Below are positions 10,000-19,076 of a stretch of DNA of 64,000 nucleotides, one piece after another. Origin of the DNA: Cryobacterium sp. PAMC25264 (GTDB lineage: Bacteria; Actinomycetota; Actinomycetes; Actinomycetales; Microbacteriaceae); assembly GCF_019443325.1 (NCBI RefSeq), contig NZ_CP080383.1, positions 3,038,001 through 3,102,000 of the forward strand, in the 5' to 3' direction. The notes under the pieces were generated by a model that was not told the DNA's origin, ran no database searches, and worked only from the letters and a program-made list of their open reading frames with translations. A program made the position numbers and the translations under genes. Position 1 is the stretch's first letter, and each line of letters starts with the position of its first letter.

Positions 10000-10826
10000 C
10001 CACTCTCACCCCCACCACGGGCCTGGTGGTGCCGGCCAAACCCCGTGCCTGGGGGCGGCTGACGGCCACCATCGTGGTGACCCTGATCGTGATCGTGGCA
10101 TTCTGGTCGGTCGACATCAATTGGGCCCGGCTCGGCAGTCTGCCCGGCGAGATCGTGCGCTATCTCTGGCTGATGTTCTCCGCTCCCAACTGGGACAAGG
10201 TCGGCGAGGCCCTGCTCCAGACCTGGCGATCGGTTCAGATGGCCTGGGTGGGCACCGTGATCGGTCTGGTGATCTCGCTGCCACTGAGCTTCCTGGCCGC
10301 GCGCGGCTTTGCACCGGCGCCCGCCCGGGGTGTGCTGCGGCTGCTGTTCTCGCTGATCAGGGCGGTGCCGGAGATCATCATCGCCATCGCCATCCTCTCG
10401 GTGACCGGGCTCACCCCACTCACCGGGGCGTTGGCCCTGGCGGTGAACAGCGTCGGCACGCTGGGCAAGTGGGGCTACGAGGCCATCGAGGGTGTCGACC
10501 CCGGACCCATCGAGGCCGTGCGTGCCGCGGGCGGATCCACTCCGGAAGTCATCCGGTGGGGGGTATGGCCACAGGCGATGCCCGACTTTGTGTCGTTCTG
10601 GCTGTACAGGTTCGAGATCAACGTGCGGGCATCCGCGATTCTCGGCCTGATCGGTGTCGGCGGCATCGGCGACATGCTGACCTCGTACACTCAGTATCGC
10701 GAGTGGTCGACGGTGGGGATGCTGCTGCTTGTGGTGGTCGTCGTGACGATGAGCATCGACGCCGTGTCCGGGGCCCTGCGCCGACGCATAACCGAAGGAG
10801 CATCCGTTCGTGAGCTGGACCGGTAA
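9996..10826 (+). CDS. phnE: Phosphonate-type ABC transporter permease (second)
   Basis: Second PhnE-family permease, 276 aa, with a hydrophobic helix at about residues 22-42 and five more after it. The coupling loop EAVRAAGGSTPEVIRWGVWP lies near 173. Start ATG 9996 overlaps the previous stop (ATGA); an apparent upstream extension of the frame lies inside the first permease and is not used. The 3' end overlaps the regulator gene by 17 bases, which ties the regulator to the operon. Confidence 0.93.
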   Translation: MTTLTPTTGLVVPAKPRAWGRLTATIVVTLIVIVAFWSVDINWARLGSLPGEIVRYLWLMFSAPNWDKVGEALLQTWRSVQMAWVGTVIGLVISLPLSFLAARGFAPAPARGVLRLLFSLIRAVPEIIIAIAILSVTGLTPLTGALALAVNSVGTLGKWGYEAIEGVDPGPIEAVRAAGGSTPEVIRWGVWPQAMPDFVSFWLYRFEINVRASAILGLIGVGGIGDMLTSYTQYREWSTVGMLLLVVVVVTMSIDAVSGALRRRITEGASVRELDR

Positions 10827-11670
10827 CGACGACGCCACCGTGACGACGCGCATCAGTACGGTGCGGAACTCCCTGCAGCCCAGTGAGCTCAGTGTGGTGG
10901 CGTTGATCCTGGACGACGCGGAGGGTGTGGTCGAGATGACCGCGCAGGATCTGTCCGACCGGGCCGGGGTGGCCAGGTCGAGTGTCATTCGCACCTGCCA
11001 GAAGCTGGGCTACCGCGGATTCGCCCAGCTACGAGTCGCCCTCACCCGGGAGCTCGCGCAGACCGTGGTGAGCGAACGCGACTACGGGGAATCGGCGCTG
11101 GGCGCCATCCGTGCCGACATTGACGCTCTGGCGGCAACGCTGCCGCGCATCGCAAGCGTGCTCAGTGAGGATGCGGTGGAGCGAGCCGTTGCCACCATCG
11201 TGGGGGCGGGGCGACTGTTGGCGTTGGCCAGCGGGCTGTCGTCGCCGCTCGCCCTGGATGTGGGCATGCGGCTGACCGCGATCGGCCGGCCCACCGAGTT
11301 CGTGGCCGACCCGATCGGGCAGCAGATCGCCGCCCGGCAGCTGAGCGCTGCGGATGCTGTGTTGATAGTCAGCGGCAGCGGGGCAAGCGAGGCCAGCCTC
11401 AAGGCCGCCCGCGCCGCGCGGCAGACCGGCGCTGCGGTGGTGGTCATCACCTCCTTCGCGACCTCACCGCTGGTGAGCCTGGCCGACATCAGCCTGGTGG
11501 TGGCCCCGGCGGGCGGCACCTTCAGGCACGAGCTCGAACACACCTCGCGGGTGCCTCACGTGATCCTGCTCGAATCCCTGGTCGACGTGGTCGCTGCTCG
11601 GCTCGGTGAGCATGCCCGCAGCACCCGCTCGGCGGTGCTTGAGATCCTCAGCGACAACCTCAGCGAGTAG
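10810..11670 (+). CDS. MurR/RpiR family transcriptional regulator with SIS domain
   Basis: 286-aa regulator: an RpiR-type helix-turn-helix at about residues 35-70 (LSDRAGVARSSVIRTCQKLG), then a SIS sugar-phosphate-binding domain from about residue 120, with the phosphosugar loop VSGSGASEAS near 192 and VITSF near 216. Family members usually sense a phosphorylated sugar or aminosugar. It starts with GTG 10810 inside the last permease gene, so it is probably co-transcribed and controls its own importer operon. The SIS domain suggests that the inducer is a phosphorylated small molecule, which fits a transporter for a phosphorus compound. Confidence 0.88.
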   Translation: MSWTGNDDATVTTRISTVRNSLQPSELSVVALILDDAEGVVEMTAQDLSDRAGVARSSVIRTCQKLGYRGFAQLRVALTRELAQTVVSERDYGESALGAIRADIDALAATLPRIASVLSEDAVERAVATIVGAGRLLALASGLSSPLALDVGMRLTAIGRPTEFVADPIGQQIAARQLSAADAVLIVSGSGASEASLKAARAARQTGAAVVVITSFATSPLVSLADISLVVAPAGGTFRHELEHTSRVPHVILLESLVDVVAARLGEHARSTRSAVLEILSDNLSE

Positions 11671-11684
11671 GGCTGCTGCTGGGG

Positions 11685-12926
11685 CTACTCGGGCGTGCGG
11701 GCGAGGATGTAGTGCTCGAGCACGTGCTCGGCGATGGCCATCGAGGAGGTGGCGGCCGGGGACGGGGCGTTCCGCAGGAGCGTGACCGGGCCCACCTGGT
11801 CGACCGCGAAGTCGTCGAGCAACGTGCCGTCGCGCCCCCAGGCCTGGGCGCGCACGCCGGCGGCGGTCTTGCTGCTGAGGTCCCTCATCCGCAGTTCGGG
11901 AATGAACCGGCGGGCCTTGCGGTAGTACAACGGTTTCACCAGCGAGCCGGCGATCTCGTCGATGCCCATGCGCCAGTGCTGTTTCGCGAGGGCTGCCGCA
12001 CCCGGCCAGCGCAGCGACTCCCAGGTCTCCTTGGCCGAGACGGTGAGCCAGCTATAGCCCTCCCGGGCCAGGGCCGGCACCGCGTTGGGTCCCACGTGCA
12101 CGTTGTCGTAGACCCCGCGGGTGAAGTGCACACCGAGGAACGGGAAGCGCGGGTCGGGCACGGGGTAGATCATGCCGCGCACGAGGTCGGTGCGGGCGGC
12201 ATCCAGCGCCCAGTATTCGCCGCGGAACGGGAGGATCTTGGGCGACGGGTCGGCGCCGACCAGTCGGGCGACGAGGTCGGACTGCAGCCCGGCGCAGACG
12301 ATGACCCTGCCGAAGACCTGGTCGACCGTTTGAGGGGAGCCGCGGTCGGCTGGGCGAGCGGAGACGGCGGCTCGGACCCTCACACCGTCTGGGGAAATCT
12401 GCATTCCCACGATCTCGTGGCCGGTGAGGACCGTGCCGCCACCGCCGCGAACATCCTCGGCCATCGCCTCGGTGATAGCCCCGTAGTCCACGGCCGCGGT
12501 GTGCGGTGAGTGCACGGCGGCGATGCCCGCCACGTGTGGTTCGATCTCGCGGAGGCGGTCCAGGCCATCCAGGCGCGCCAGGTGGGGCACCCCGTTGGCG
12601 TGCGCCCGCCGCTCGATATCGGCCAGCGCCGGCAACTCAGACGCGTCGACCGCGACCACAAGCTTGCCCACCTCCCGGTAGGGCAGGCCTTTCTCGGCGC
12701 AGTAGTCGCGGATGCTGACGCGTCCCGCGGCACACAGTTGCGCCTTGAGCGTGCCCCGTTGGTAGTACAGCCCGGCATGCACCACCCCGGAATTCCGCCC
12801 GGTCTGGTGTGCGGCGAGCCGGTCCTCCTTCTCGAAGACCGTAACCTCGAGGCCGCGCAGCGCCAGGGCCCTGGCGAGGGCGATGCCCACGATGCCGCCG
12901 CCGATGATCGCAGTGCGCTCGCGCAT
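11685..12926 (-). CDS. lhgO: L-2-hydroxyglutarate oxidase LhgO-like FAD-dependent oxidoreductase
   Basis: FAD-dependent oxidoreductase (413 aa) of the LhgO family, which oxidises L-2-hydroxyglutarate to 2-oxoglutarate with electron transfer to quinone. The dinucleotide-binding motif IIGGGIVGIALARALA starts near residue 6, followed by FEKEDRLAAHQTGRNSGVVH, typical of the family; HFTRGVYDNVHVGPNA near 280 is the conserved substrate-site region. ATG 12926 is chosen because GGGAAC at 12935-12940 sits 8 bases upstream; ATG 12932 is an alternative. It converges on the RpiR gene, so it is not in the phn operon. Confidence 0.9.
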   Translation of the reverse strand: MRERTAIIGGGIVGIALARALALRGLEVTVFEKEDRLAAHQTGRNSGVVHAGLYYQRGTLKAQLCAAGRVSIRDYCAEKGLPYREVGKLVVAVDASELPALADIERRAHANGVPHLARLDGLDRLREIEPHVAGIAAVHSPHTAAVDYGAITEAMAEDVRGGGGTVLTGHEIVGMQISPDGVRVRAAVSARPADRGSPQTVDQVFGRVIVCAGLQSDLVARLVGADPSPKILPFRGEYWALDAARTDLVRGMIYPVPDPRFPFLGVHFTRGVYDNVHVGPNAVPALAREGYSWLTVSAKETWESLRWPGAAALAKQHWRMGIDEIAGSLVKPLYYRKARRFIPELRMRDLSSKTAAGVRAQAWGRDGTLLDDFAVDQVGPVTLLRNAPSPAATSSMAIAEHVLEHYILARTPE

Positions 12927-13304
12927 AAGCATCCGTTCCCATGACACCCGTGACGGACACCGGTTCGGCGAACCCCCGCACGGTGGCATCCTGCCCCCGG
13001 AACTCTGCCCGGGCAATCCCCCGCCCGTTGGCGGGTCATCCTCATCAACAAATCACGCCTGACGATCTCGCCCTCGCCGACTTGTCGAAGGATCACCACG
13101 GCACTGACCGTCGCAGGCTGCCACCCGTGACGTCGCGAGGGCGACGCGAGAGCGGGCGAATGGCCGCCTCAACCACCTGAGGTAGCCAGATCGCCGCTCT
13201 CGCGGAACGTGCAATCGCGAGGGGGGTGGGCCGGTGGCGTGGGCTCAGCAGCTCGTGCAGATGCCGCGGCGGGAGCGGGCGGGGCGGGGCGGCCCCGCGC
13301 GGAG
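12927..13304. other. 378-base intergenic stretch without a recognised gene
   Basis: This gap lies upstream of lhgO and downstream of the SDR gene, both on the minus strand, so it should hold the lhgO promoter. Short open frames exist but lack a ribosome site or family resemblance. The part nearest the SDR gene is extremely G-rich, with GCGGGGCGGGGC-type runs, and could form secondary structure. I see no clear terminator hairpin or operator. Confidence 0.5.
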
Positions 13305-14240
13305 TCAGAGGGCGAAGGGCTCGCCCACGAGGTCCTCGGTGCGGGCGAAGAGGTGGTCGGCAATGCCCCGGTCCAGCGAGGTGCGGGTGGGGCGTTGGCG
13401 GGCCGCGGCGCCGCGGGTGAGGAAGCGCGGGCCGTAGTACTCGCCGCCGACGGCGGCGGGGTCGATCGCCGCTCGCACCGTGGGCCAGGCTCCGGCATCC
13501 TTGCCCTGGGCGCCGATGAAGCCCTGCAGGGTGTCGACGAAGCGTTTGGAACGGCGTACCTCGTTGACGCCGCGGATACCGGGGGTGAGCCCCGAAATCG
13601 AGTAGCCGGGGTGCGAGACCAGGCTCTGCACCCCGGCCGGACCGCCCAGGCCCGCCGCACGCAGGCGCCGGTCGAGTTCGAAACCGAAGGCCTGCATCGC
13701 GATCTTGGACTGCGCGTAGGCCTTCCAGCCGTTGTACGTGGTCTCCAACTGCAGGTCGTCCAGCGAGGAGTCCATCAGCCGGGAAATCATCGACCCGAGC
13801 GCCACCACCCGGCTGCCGGGGGTGCGCTGCAGCGCCGGCAGCACCAGGCTGGTGAGCAGGAAGTGGCCCGTGTAGTTCGTGGCGAGTACCAGTTCGATAC
13901 CGTCCAGGCTCACCGAGCGATCGGTGGGCGGATGCACGATGCCGGCGTTGAGGATGAGGCCGTGCAGCTGCGGGAGGTCGAGCATCCGTGCGGCGGCCTT
14001 GCGCACCGACGTGAGGTCGGAGACGTCCAGCTCGAGAGTCGAGACCGAGGCGCCGGGCACCCGCCCGCGAATGGCCGCTGCGGCCGCGGCGGCCTTGGCC
14101 GGGTTGCGGCAGGCGAGCACCACGTGGGCACCGGCGCTCGCGAGTTGCTCGCTCGTGAAGTACCCCAGGCCCGCGTTGGCTCCGGTGACCACGATGGTGC
14201 GGCCGGTCTGGTCGGGCAGGGCCCGCAGATTCCAGCTCAC
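13305..14240 (-). CDS. SDR family oxidoreductase
   Basis: Short-chain dehydrogenase/reductase, 311 aa, of the retinol-dehydrogenase/WW-oxidoreductase-like branch. The cofactor motif TGANAGLG is near residue 19, CRNPAKA near 44 suggests NADP preference (Arg after the second strand), NAG is near 97, and the catalytic Tyr-x-x-x-Lys is YAQSK near 172. The C-terminal third is longer than the classical 250-residue SDR. Start GTG 14240 overlaps the chorismate mutase stop by 4 bases, so the two are co-transcribed; the substrate is unknown. Confidence 0.88.
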   Translation of the reverse strand: MSWNLRALPDQTGRTIVVTGANAGLGYFTSEQLASAGAHVVLACRNPAKAAAAAAAIRGRVPGASVSTLELDVSDLTSVRKAAARMLDLPQLHGLILNAGIVHPPTDRSVSLDGIELVLATNYTGHFLLTSLVLPALQRTPGSRVVALGSMISRLMDSSLDDLQLETTYNGWKAYAQSKIAMQAFGFELDRRLRAAGLGGPAGVQSLVSHPGYSISGLTPGIRGVNEVRRSKRFVDTLQGFIGAQGKDAGAWPTVRAAIDPAAVGGEYYGPRFLTRGAAARQRPTRTSLDRGIADHLFARTEDLVGEPFAL

Positions 14241-14659
14241 GCTGTGGTGCTGGGCGACGCCGAGCCGGCGGAGGTAGCGCCATCCGGTGTCAGGGCGGGA
14301 GTCTGTGGCGTCGCGCCGGCCGCGCGGGCCGCGCCTGTCGAGTCACCGGCGATCTTCTCGTGGTGGTGGATGACTTCGGCGATGATGAAGTTGAGGAACT
14401 TCTCGGCGAACGCCGGGTCGAGCCTGGCGTCCTCGGCCAGGCCCCGCAGCCGCTGGATCTGCAGGAACTCGCGGGCCGGGTCCGCCGGCGGCAGGCCGTG
14501 CTCGGCCTTCAGCCGCCCCACGCTCTGGGTGAACTTGAACCGCTCAGCCAACAGGTGGATGAGTGCGGCATCGATATTGTCGATGCTCTGGCGAATGCCC
14601 TGCAACTCGTTGATCGCATCCTGTCCCGCGCCGGCGGGCAATTCCTCGTTTACAGCCAT
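14237..14659 (-). CDS. Chorismate mutase (AroQ type)
   Basis: AroQ-class chorismate mutase domain, 140 aa, converting chorismate to prephenate for phenylalanine and tyrosine synthesis. The all-helical core shows IRQSIDNIDAALIHLLAERF near residues 21-40, the basic GRLKAEHGLPPADPARE near 47 and the last helix FLNFIIAEVIHHHEKI near 90-110. Active-site type positions R22, R39, K50 and E64 can be matched roughly to the family. ATG 14659 has AAGGA directly upstream. An Ala/Gly/Thr-rich tail follows the domain. The 4-base overlap with the SDR gene shows an operon, but no metabolic link is obvious. Confidence 0.88.
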   Translation of the reverse strand: MAVNEELPAGAGQDAINELQGIRQSIDNIDAALIHLLAERFKFTQSVGRLKAEHGLPPADPAREFLQIQRLRGLAEDARLDPAFAEKFLNFIIAEVIHHHEKIAGDSTGAARAAGATPQTPALTPDGATSAGSASPSTTA

Positions 14660-14782
14660 GTCCTTACGATATTGCACCCACCCGGATGCCCGCCCGCCAA
14701 TCCTGCGGCGCCGCATCCGTTCGGGCAGAAATTGCCGGAGTGATGCACACCGACCAGGGGGGAAGCAGAAGGGGCGGGCAGG

Positions 14783-15723
14783 TCAGGCGGGGCGGGGCGC
14801 CCGCAGAGGCAGGCGCACGCGCTTCTGGGTGAGCAGGATGCCCATCAGAACCAGGAGCGCCCGAGCGGCTCGTGCCAGGAAAAAGTCTCGGAAAGGATGA
14901 GCACCCCGAGCAGCACGCCCACGACCGGTGTGACGTAGGTGACCGTGGAGGTCGTGGTGGGGCCCCAGGCGCGCAGCACGTTGATGTGCCAGATATACGC
15001 CAAGCCCGTGCCGAGCGCGCCCAGGGTGACCAGGCTCAGCACGATCGGGGTGGTCAGTGCCACCGGCTGCCAGGCCAGGACCGGCGTGAACAGCAGCATC
15101 GCCGCGCCGGCCAGGCCGATGTTGAGGAACGCGAAGGTGGTGCCGGCGATGGGTCGACCGCTGAGGTGCTTGCGGGTGTAGCCGAAGGTGAAGCCGTAAC
15201 AGAGCGCCGCACCGAGGCAGGCGAGCTGGCCCCAGAGGTCGCCGGTGAGCGCGGTGTACTGCCAGGGCGCGATGATCACGATCACGCCGCCGATACCGAC
15301 GAGCACGCCGACGATCTGGTCGCGGGCGAGCTTCTCGACCCGGAAGACCGCGGTGACCATGACGGCGGTCATGATGGGTGTCACGGCGTTGTAAATGCTG
15401 GCCAGGCTCGACGAGACGTACTGCTCGGCCCAGGCGAAGAGCAGGTGCGGGATGACGCATCCGGTGAACGCGATCACCAGGAAGTGCAGCCAGACCACGC
15501 CCTCCCGTGGCAGCACCGGGCCGTTGTTGATGCGCGGGCGGGTGATCATCACGATCAGGCCCAGCGTGAGGCCACCGAGCACGAGGCGCGACCAGGCCAC
15601 CTGGCCGAAACTCACCCCCTCGAGGGCGATTTTCATGAACAGGAAGCTGGCACCCCAGACGACGCCCATGCCCAGGAATTGCAGGGCGACCAGGGGTCTG
15701 CGGGTCGTCGTAACATCGCTCAC
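14783..15723 (-). pseudogene. EamA (DMT) family transporter with a 3' single-base frameshift
   Basis: Ten-helix drug/metabolite transporter. From GTG 15723 the frame reads 292 residues with two EamA halves, then ends at 14845 just after SWHEPLG with RSWF and a stop. Adding one G to the GGG on the coding strand at 14862-14860 restores ALLVLMGILLTQKRV, the expected final helix, ending at 14783 after 313 residues. So the last helix is lost by a one-base contraction, through either mutation or sequencing error. The truncated product still has about nine helices. The substrate is unknown; family members export amino acids or other metabolites. Confidence 0.8.
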
Positions 15724-15814
15724 CTGCCGACCCTAGCCCACCGGGACGCCGGGCCCATCCCGTGCCGGTGCGGGGCCGGGGTGATGTCCGAAATTCGCGG
15801 GTGAATGGCCGGAA

Positions 15815-16480
15815 TCAGGCGGGGGTGACGCGGCGGCGGGGAGCGCGCGGGTTGGTGTATTCGACCGACGTGCCGGCGAAACCCTCGAGGCGTTTCTGCA
15901 GCCCTGCCTGTACGACGGGCCACTCGTCGGCAAGCACCGAGTAGACGGCGGTGTCGCGCCAGGAGCCATCAGCCCGGCGTTGCACCCGCCGGTTGATGCC
16001 CTCGAATTGCGCGCCGATGCCGAGGATCGCGGCGCGGGATCGGGAGTTGAGCACGTCGGCCTGGATCTTGACCCGGCCGAAGCCGTGCTCGAACGCGGCG
16101 CCGAGCATCAGCAGCTTCGTCTCGGCGTTCACCGCGGTTCCCCACACCTGCGGGGCATAGGCGGTCCAGCCCAGGTGCAGCGCCTCATTGGGCAGGTCGA
16201 TGTCGCCCAGGGTGGACGTGCCCACCAGGTCGCCCGCATGCGGGCCGGAGACGACGCGCACGGCGTAGGGCAGCGCATCCCACTGGTAGTACTTCGACGC
16301 GAATGTCACGAACTCGTCGAGGTCGGCGGGCAGCCCGTGCGGGCCGCCTCCGTAGCCGCCGGCGAAGACCGCCGGATGCGCAATGGCGCGATGCAGCTCC
16401 GGCAGGTGCGCGTGGCTGAGCCGTTCCAGGCACACGAAGCGCCCCGTGAGCACGTGCTCGTCAGGCCGCTGGGCACTCAC
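15815..16480 (-). CDS. GNAT family N-acetyltransferase (RimJ/RimL-like)
   Basis: 221-aa acetyltransferase resembling the RimL-type proteins that act on protein N-termini or small amines. It starts LTGRFVCLERLSHAHLPELHRA, the usual first strand and helix of this branch. LVGTSTLGDID near 85, the LGWTAYAPQVWGTAVNAETK acetyl-CoA-contact region near 105-120, and VLNSRSRAAILGIGAQFEGI near 142-160 match the fold order. The C-terminal segment SWRDTAVYSVLADEW is the conserved last strands. The gene is monocistronic and its target is unknown. Confidence 0.87.
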   Translation of the reverse strand: MSAQRPDEHVLTGRFVCLERLSHAHLPELHRAIAHPAVFAGGYGGGPHGLPADLDEFVTFASKYYQWDALPYAVRVVSGPHAGDLVGTSTLGDIDLPNEALHLGWTAYAPQVWGTAVNAETKLLMLGAAFEHGFGRVKIQADVLNSRSRAAILGIGAQFEGINRRVQRRADGSWRDTAVYSVLADEWPVVQAGLQKRLEGFAGTSVEYTNPRAPRRRVTPA

Positions 16481-16503
16481 GGGCGTTCTCCCTTCGCCGA
16501 ACC

Positions 16504-16548
16504 GTGAGTTAAGCCCCGAAAAACTCGAGTTTTCGGGGCTTTACTCAC
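16504..16548 (-). terminator. Palindromic terminator of purA, GTGAGTTAAGCCCC family
   Basis: Arms 16504-16522 and 16530-16548 pair at 18 of 19 positions around a 7-base loop containing CTCGAG. It follows the purA stop (read on the minus strand) and precedes the acetyltransferase start. The left flank and arm (CGAACCGTGAGTTAAGC) are identical over 17 bases to the palindrome at 18408 and related to that at 39543. Confidence 0.8.
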
Positions 16549-16558
16549 AGGTCGCGAG

Positions 16559-17845
16559 TTAGTCGATCAGGTCGTGGCGGGTGAGGATGGCCTCGCGGTC
16601 GGGGCCGACGCCGATGGCGGAGATGCGGGCGCCGCTCATGGCCTCGAGAGCGAGGACGTAGTCCTGGGCGTTCTTCGGGAGGTCCTCGAAGTGGCGCACC
16701 ATGGTGATGTCCTCGGTCCAGCCGGGGAACTCCTCGTAGACGGGCTTGGCGTGGTGGAAGTCGGACTGGGAGACGGGCACCTCGTCGTAACGCACGCCGT
16801 CTACCTCGTAGGCAACGCAGACGGGGATGGTGTCCAGGCCCGTGAGCACGTCGAGCTTGGTGAGCACGAAGTCGGTGACGCCGTTGATGCGCGCCGTGTA
16901 GCGGGCGATCGGGGCGTCGTACCAGCCACAGCGGCGCGGGCGGCCGGTGGTGGTGCCGAACTCGAAGCCCTTGGCGCGCAGGAACTCGCCGGACTCGTCG
17001 AACAGCTCGGTGGGGAACGGGCCGGCGCCGACGCGGGTCGTGTACGCCTTGACGACCGCGATGATGCGGTCGATGCGGTTCGGGCCGATGCCAGAGCCGG
17101 TCACCGCGCCGCCCGAGGTGGCGTTGGACGACGTCACGAACGGGTAGGTGCCGTGGTCGACGTCGAGCATGGTGGCCTGGCCGCCCTCGAACAGCACGGT
17201 CTTGCCGGCGGTGAGGGCCTGGTGCAGCAGCAGCGCGGTGTCGGCGACCATGGGCCGCAGGCGCTCGGCGTAGCTGAGCAGGTCGTCGACGATCTCGTCG
17301 ACGGTGATGGCGCGGCGGTTGTACACCTTGACCAGCATGTGGTTCTTCTGGCCGAGGGCGCCCTCCACCTTCTGGCGCAGGATGTTCTCGTCGAACAAGT
17401 CCTGGATGCGGATGCCGACCCGGTTGATCTTGTCGGCGTAGGTGGGGCCGATGCCGCGCCCGGTGGTGCCGATCTGGCGCTTGCCCAGGAACCGTTCGGT
17501 GACCTTGTCCATCGTGCGGTGGTACTGGGTGATCACGTGCGCGTTGGCGCTGACGCGAAGCTTCGACACGTCGACGCCGCGGGAGCTGAGCGCGTCGAGC
17601 TCCTCAAAAAGCACCTCGATGTCGACGACGACGCCGTTGGCGATCACCGGGGTGACGCCGGGGGTGAGAATGCCCGAGGGCAGCAGGTGCAGAGCGTACT
17701 TCTCACTGCCGACGACCACGGTGTGGCCGGCGTTGTTGCCGCCGTTGAACTTGACGACGTAGTCGACCCGGCTGCCGAGCAGGTCGGTGGCCTTGCCCTT
17801 ACCTTCGTCGCCCCACTGGGCGCCGATCAGAACGATGGCTGGCAT
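16559..17845 (-). CDS. purA: Adenylosuccinate synthetase PurA
   Basis: PurA (428 aa) makes adenylosuccinate from IMP, aspartate and GTP, the first committed step to AMP. The N-terminus [18 protein letters not shown] carries the GTP-binding loop with catalytic Asp13. NGGNNAGHT near 35-43 holds the catalytic His and IMP contacts, [12 protein letters not shown] lies near 126 and the Arg-containing [14 protein letters not shown] near 298. The length is standard. It sits 3 bases after the DUF3151 gene, an arrangement common in actinobacteria as far as I recall. The terminator at 16504 follows. Confidence 0.98.
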   Translation of the reverse strand: MPAIVLIGAQWGDEGKGKATDLLGSRVDYVVKFNGGNNAGHTVVVGSEKYALHLLPSGILTPGVTPVIANGVVVDIEVLFEELDALSSRGVDVSKLRVSANAHVITQYHRTMDKVTERFLGKRQIGTTGRGIGPTYADKINRVGIRIQDLFDENILRQKVEGALGQKNHMLVKVYNRRAITVDEIVDDLLSYAERLRPMVADTALLLHQALTAGKTVLFEGGQATMLDVDHGTYPFVTSSNATSGGAVTGSGIGPNRIDRIIAVVKAYTTRVGAGPFPTELFDESGEFLRAKGFEFGTTTGRPRRCGWYDAPIARYTARINGVTDFVLTKLDVLTGLDTIPVCVAYEVDGVRYDEVPVSQSDFHHAKPVYEEFPGWTEDITMVRHFEDLPKNAQDYVLALEAMSGARISAIGVGPDREAILTRHDLID

Positions 17846-17848
17846 AGC

Positions 17849-18367
17849 TTAGTTTTCTCCTTGGATAAAGAAGGCAGCGGTCGGCGGGGCCGGGTCCTCG
17901 CCTGGTGAAACGGCGGGCGGAACCGCCGGGAAATCCTGGGAGTCGGCCGCCTCGGAGCGCAGCAGCGGGATGACGGTGGCGTCGGCCCCGTTCAGGAACT
18001 CGGTGAGGCGTTCGAACTCGTCGGTCTCGCCGATCTCGTCCGCGGCGCGGCGGAGGGCGAACAGGGCGCGGAGCACCCCGCGGTTGGGTGCGTGCGACCA
18101 CGGGATCGGGCCCTGGCCGCGCCAACCGGCCTTGCGCAGCGCGTCGAGGCCGCGGTGGTAGCCCACCCGGGCATACGCGTAGGCCTCGAGCAGTCGGCCC
18201 TGAGAGTGGGTCACGTCCGCGAGGGCTGCCCATGCCAGCGACGACTTCGGATGCGCCGCCACAACGGTTGTTATATCTTGCATTCCGGTTCGGCTGAGCG
18301 CCTCAGTCACCTCCGGTTCCGCGGGTAGGAGGGTCTCGGGCTGTTCGATCAGATTTGCGCCGGTCAC
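17849..18367 (-). CDS. DUF3151 domain-containing protein
   Basis: 172-aa protein with the look of the actinobacterial DUF3151 family. The core includes HPKSSLAWAALADV near residue 38, EAYAYARVGYHRGLDALRKAGW near 60-80, and PIPWSHAPNRGVLRALFALRRA near 86-107, an arrangement of TPR-like helical pairs. The C-terminal 30 residues are acidic and Pro-rich. Its function is unknown. It lies directly upstream of purA with a 3-base gap and is very likely co-transcribed with it; no link to purine synthesis is shown. Confidence 0.82.
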   Translation of the reverse strand: MTGANLIEQPETLLPAEPEVTEALSRTGMQDITTVVAAHPKSSLAWAALADVTHSQGRLLEAYAYARVGYHRGLDALRKAGWRGQGPIPWSHAPNRGVLRALFALRRAADEIGETDEFERLTEFLNGADATVIPLLRSEAADSQDFPAVPPAVSPGEDPAPPTAAFFIQGEN

Positions 18368-18407
18368 ACTCGATACTACCGCGACCCGAGATTCCGGCCC
18401 GCGAACC

Positions 18408-18452
18408 GTGAGTTAAGCACCGCAAATCGCGAGAATTAGGTGCTTAAGTCAC
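18408..18452 (-). terminator. Palindromic terminator, GTGAGTTAAGC family
   Basis: Arms 18408-18421 and 18439-18452 pair at 13 of 14 positions around a 17-base loop. The right arm overlaps the TetR stop codon (18449-18451), so the element probably ends the YhgE/TetR operon. Outer flanks GCGAACC and GCTCGC extend the symmetry. It shares 17 identical bases with the element at 16504. Confidence 0.7.
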
Positions 18453-19039
18453 AGCTCGCGGGAGGGAGGCGCGAGTAGGCCGCCGGAGAGGGACTCGAGG
18501 ATCGCGGCGGTGACCTCGTCACGATCCCGGTCGGGCTCGAAGACCAGCCACTCCAGGCCCGCCATCAGCACGGCGCCGAACACACTTGACGCCATCAAAC
18601 CGCTGGTGCCGGCCGCTGCAGTTGTCGGCCGGGCCTCTGCGATCGCCTCGGCGAACACCGCGAGGGCGTCGTGCCGAAGCGCGAACAGGGTCTTCTGCCA
18701 GGCCCTGTCGGTGCGGAAGATCTCGGCGGCCATCAGCTTGGCCAGGCCGGCGTTGGCCTCGATGCGGTCCAGCAGGACCGTGATCAACGACTCCAGGGCG
18801 GCCGGGCCCTGCAGGCCGGTGCGCGCCCCGCGGAGGGTGTCGGCCAGTGCGCCGACCCCCTCCTGCAACAGTGCCTCGAAGAGCTTGTCCTTCGAGCTGA
18901 AGTTGTAATACAGGCTGCCCTTGGCCACCCCGGCCAGCTCCGCGACATCGTCCATCGTGGTGCCGGTGATGCCCCGGGTGGCGGCCAGCGTCAACGCGGC
19001 ATCCAGGATCGCCCGTTTCGTTCCGGTGGCGCGGGGCAT
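18449..19039 (-). CDS. TetR family transcriptional regulator
   Basis: 196-aa TetR-type repressor: a helix-turn-helix at about residues 9-55 with GITGTTMDDVAELAGVAKGSLYYNF, then a helical ligand domain in which AAEIFRTDRAWQKTLFALRHDALAVF spans the middle. It is the last gene of the minus-strand operon after the degenerate ATPase and YhgE protein. The obvious targets are the two ACYGACCAGTCAGT palindromes at 21920 and 22003, which lie between this operon and the divergent one. The regulation assignment is inference from position and palindrome symmetry. Confidence 0.9.
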   Translation of the reverse strand: MPRATGTKRAILDAALTLAATRGITGTTMDDVAELAGVAKGSLYYNFSSKDKLFEALLQEGVGALADTLRGARTGLQGPAALESLITVLLDRIEANAGLAKLMAAEIFRTDRAWQKTLFALRHDALAVFAEAIAEARPTTAAAGTSGLMASSVFGAVLMAGLEWLVFEPDRDRDEVTAAILESLSGGLLAPPSREL

Positions 19040-19076
19040 GATTAGTCCTTTCGTCGCTCTCGGTGCGGGTCGAAAC

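Noticed and set aside
16574..17908. Plus-strand open frame of 444 codons opposite purA
   Set aside because: Antisense shadow of a well-conserved gene; no domain-like pattern or ribosome site.
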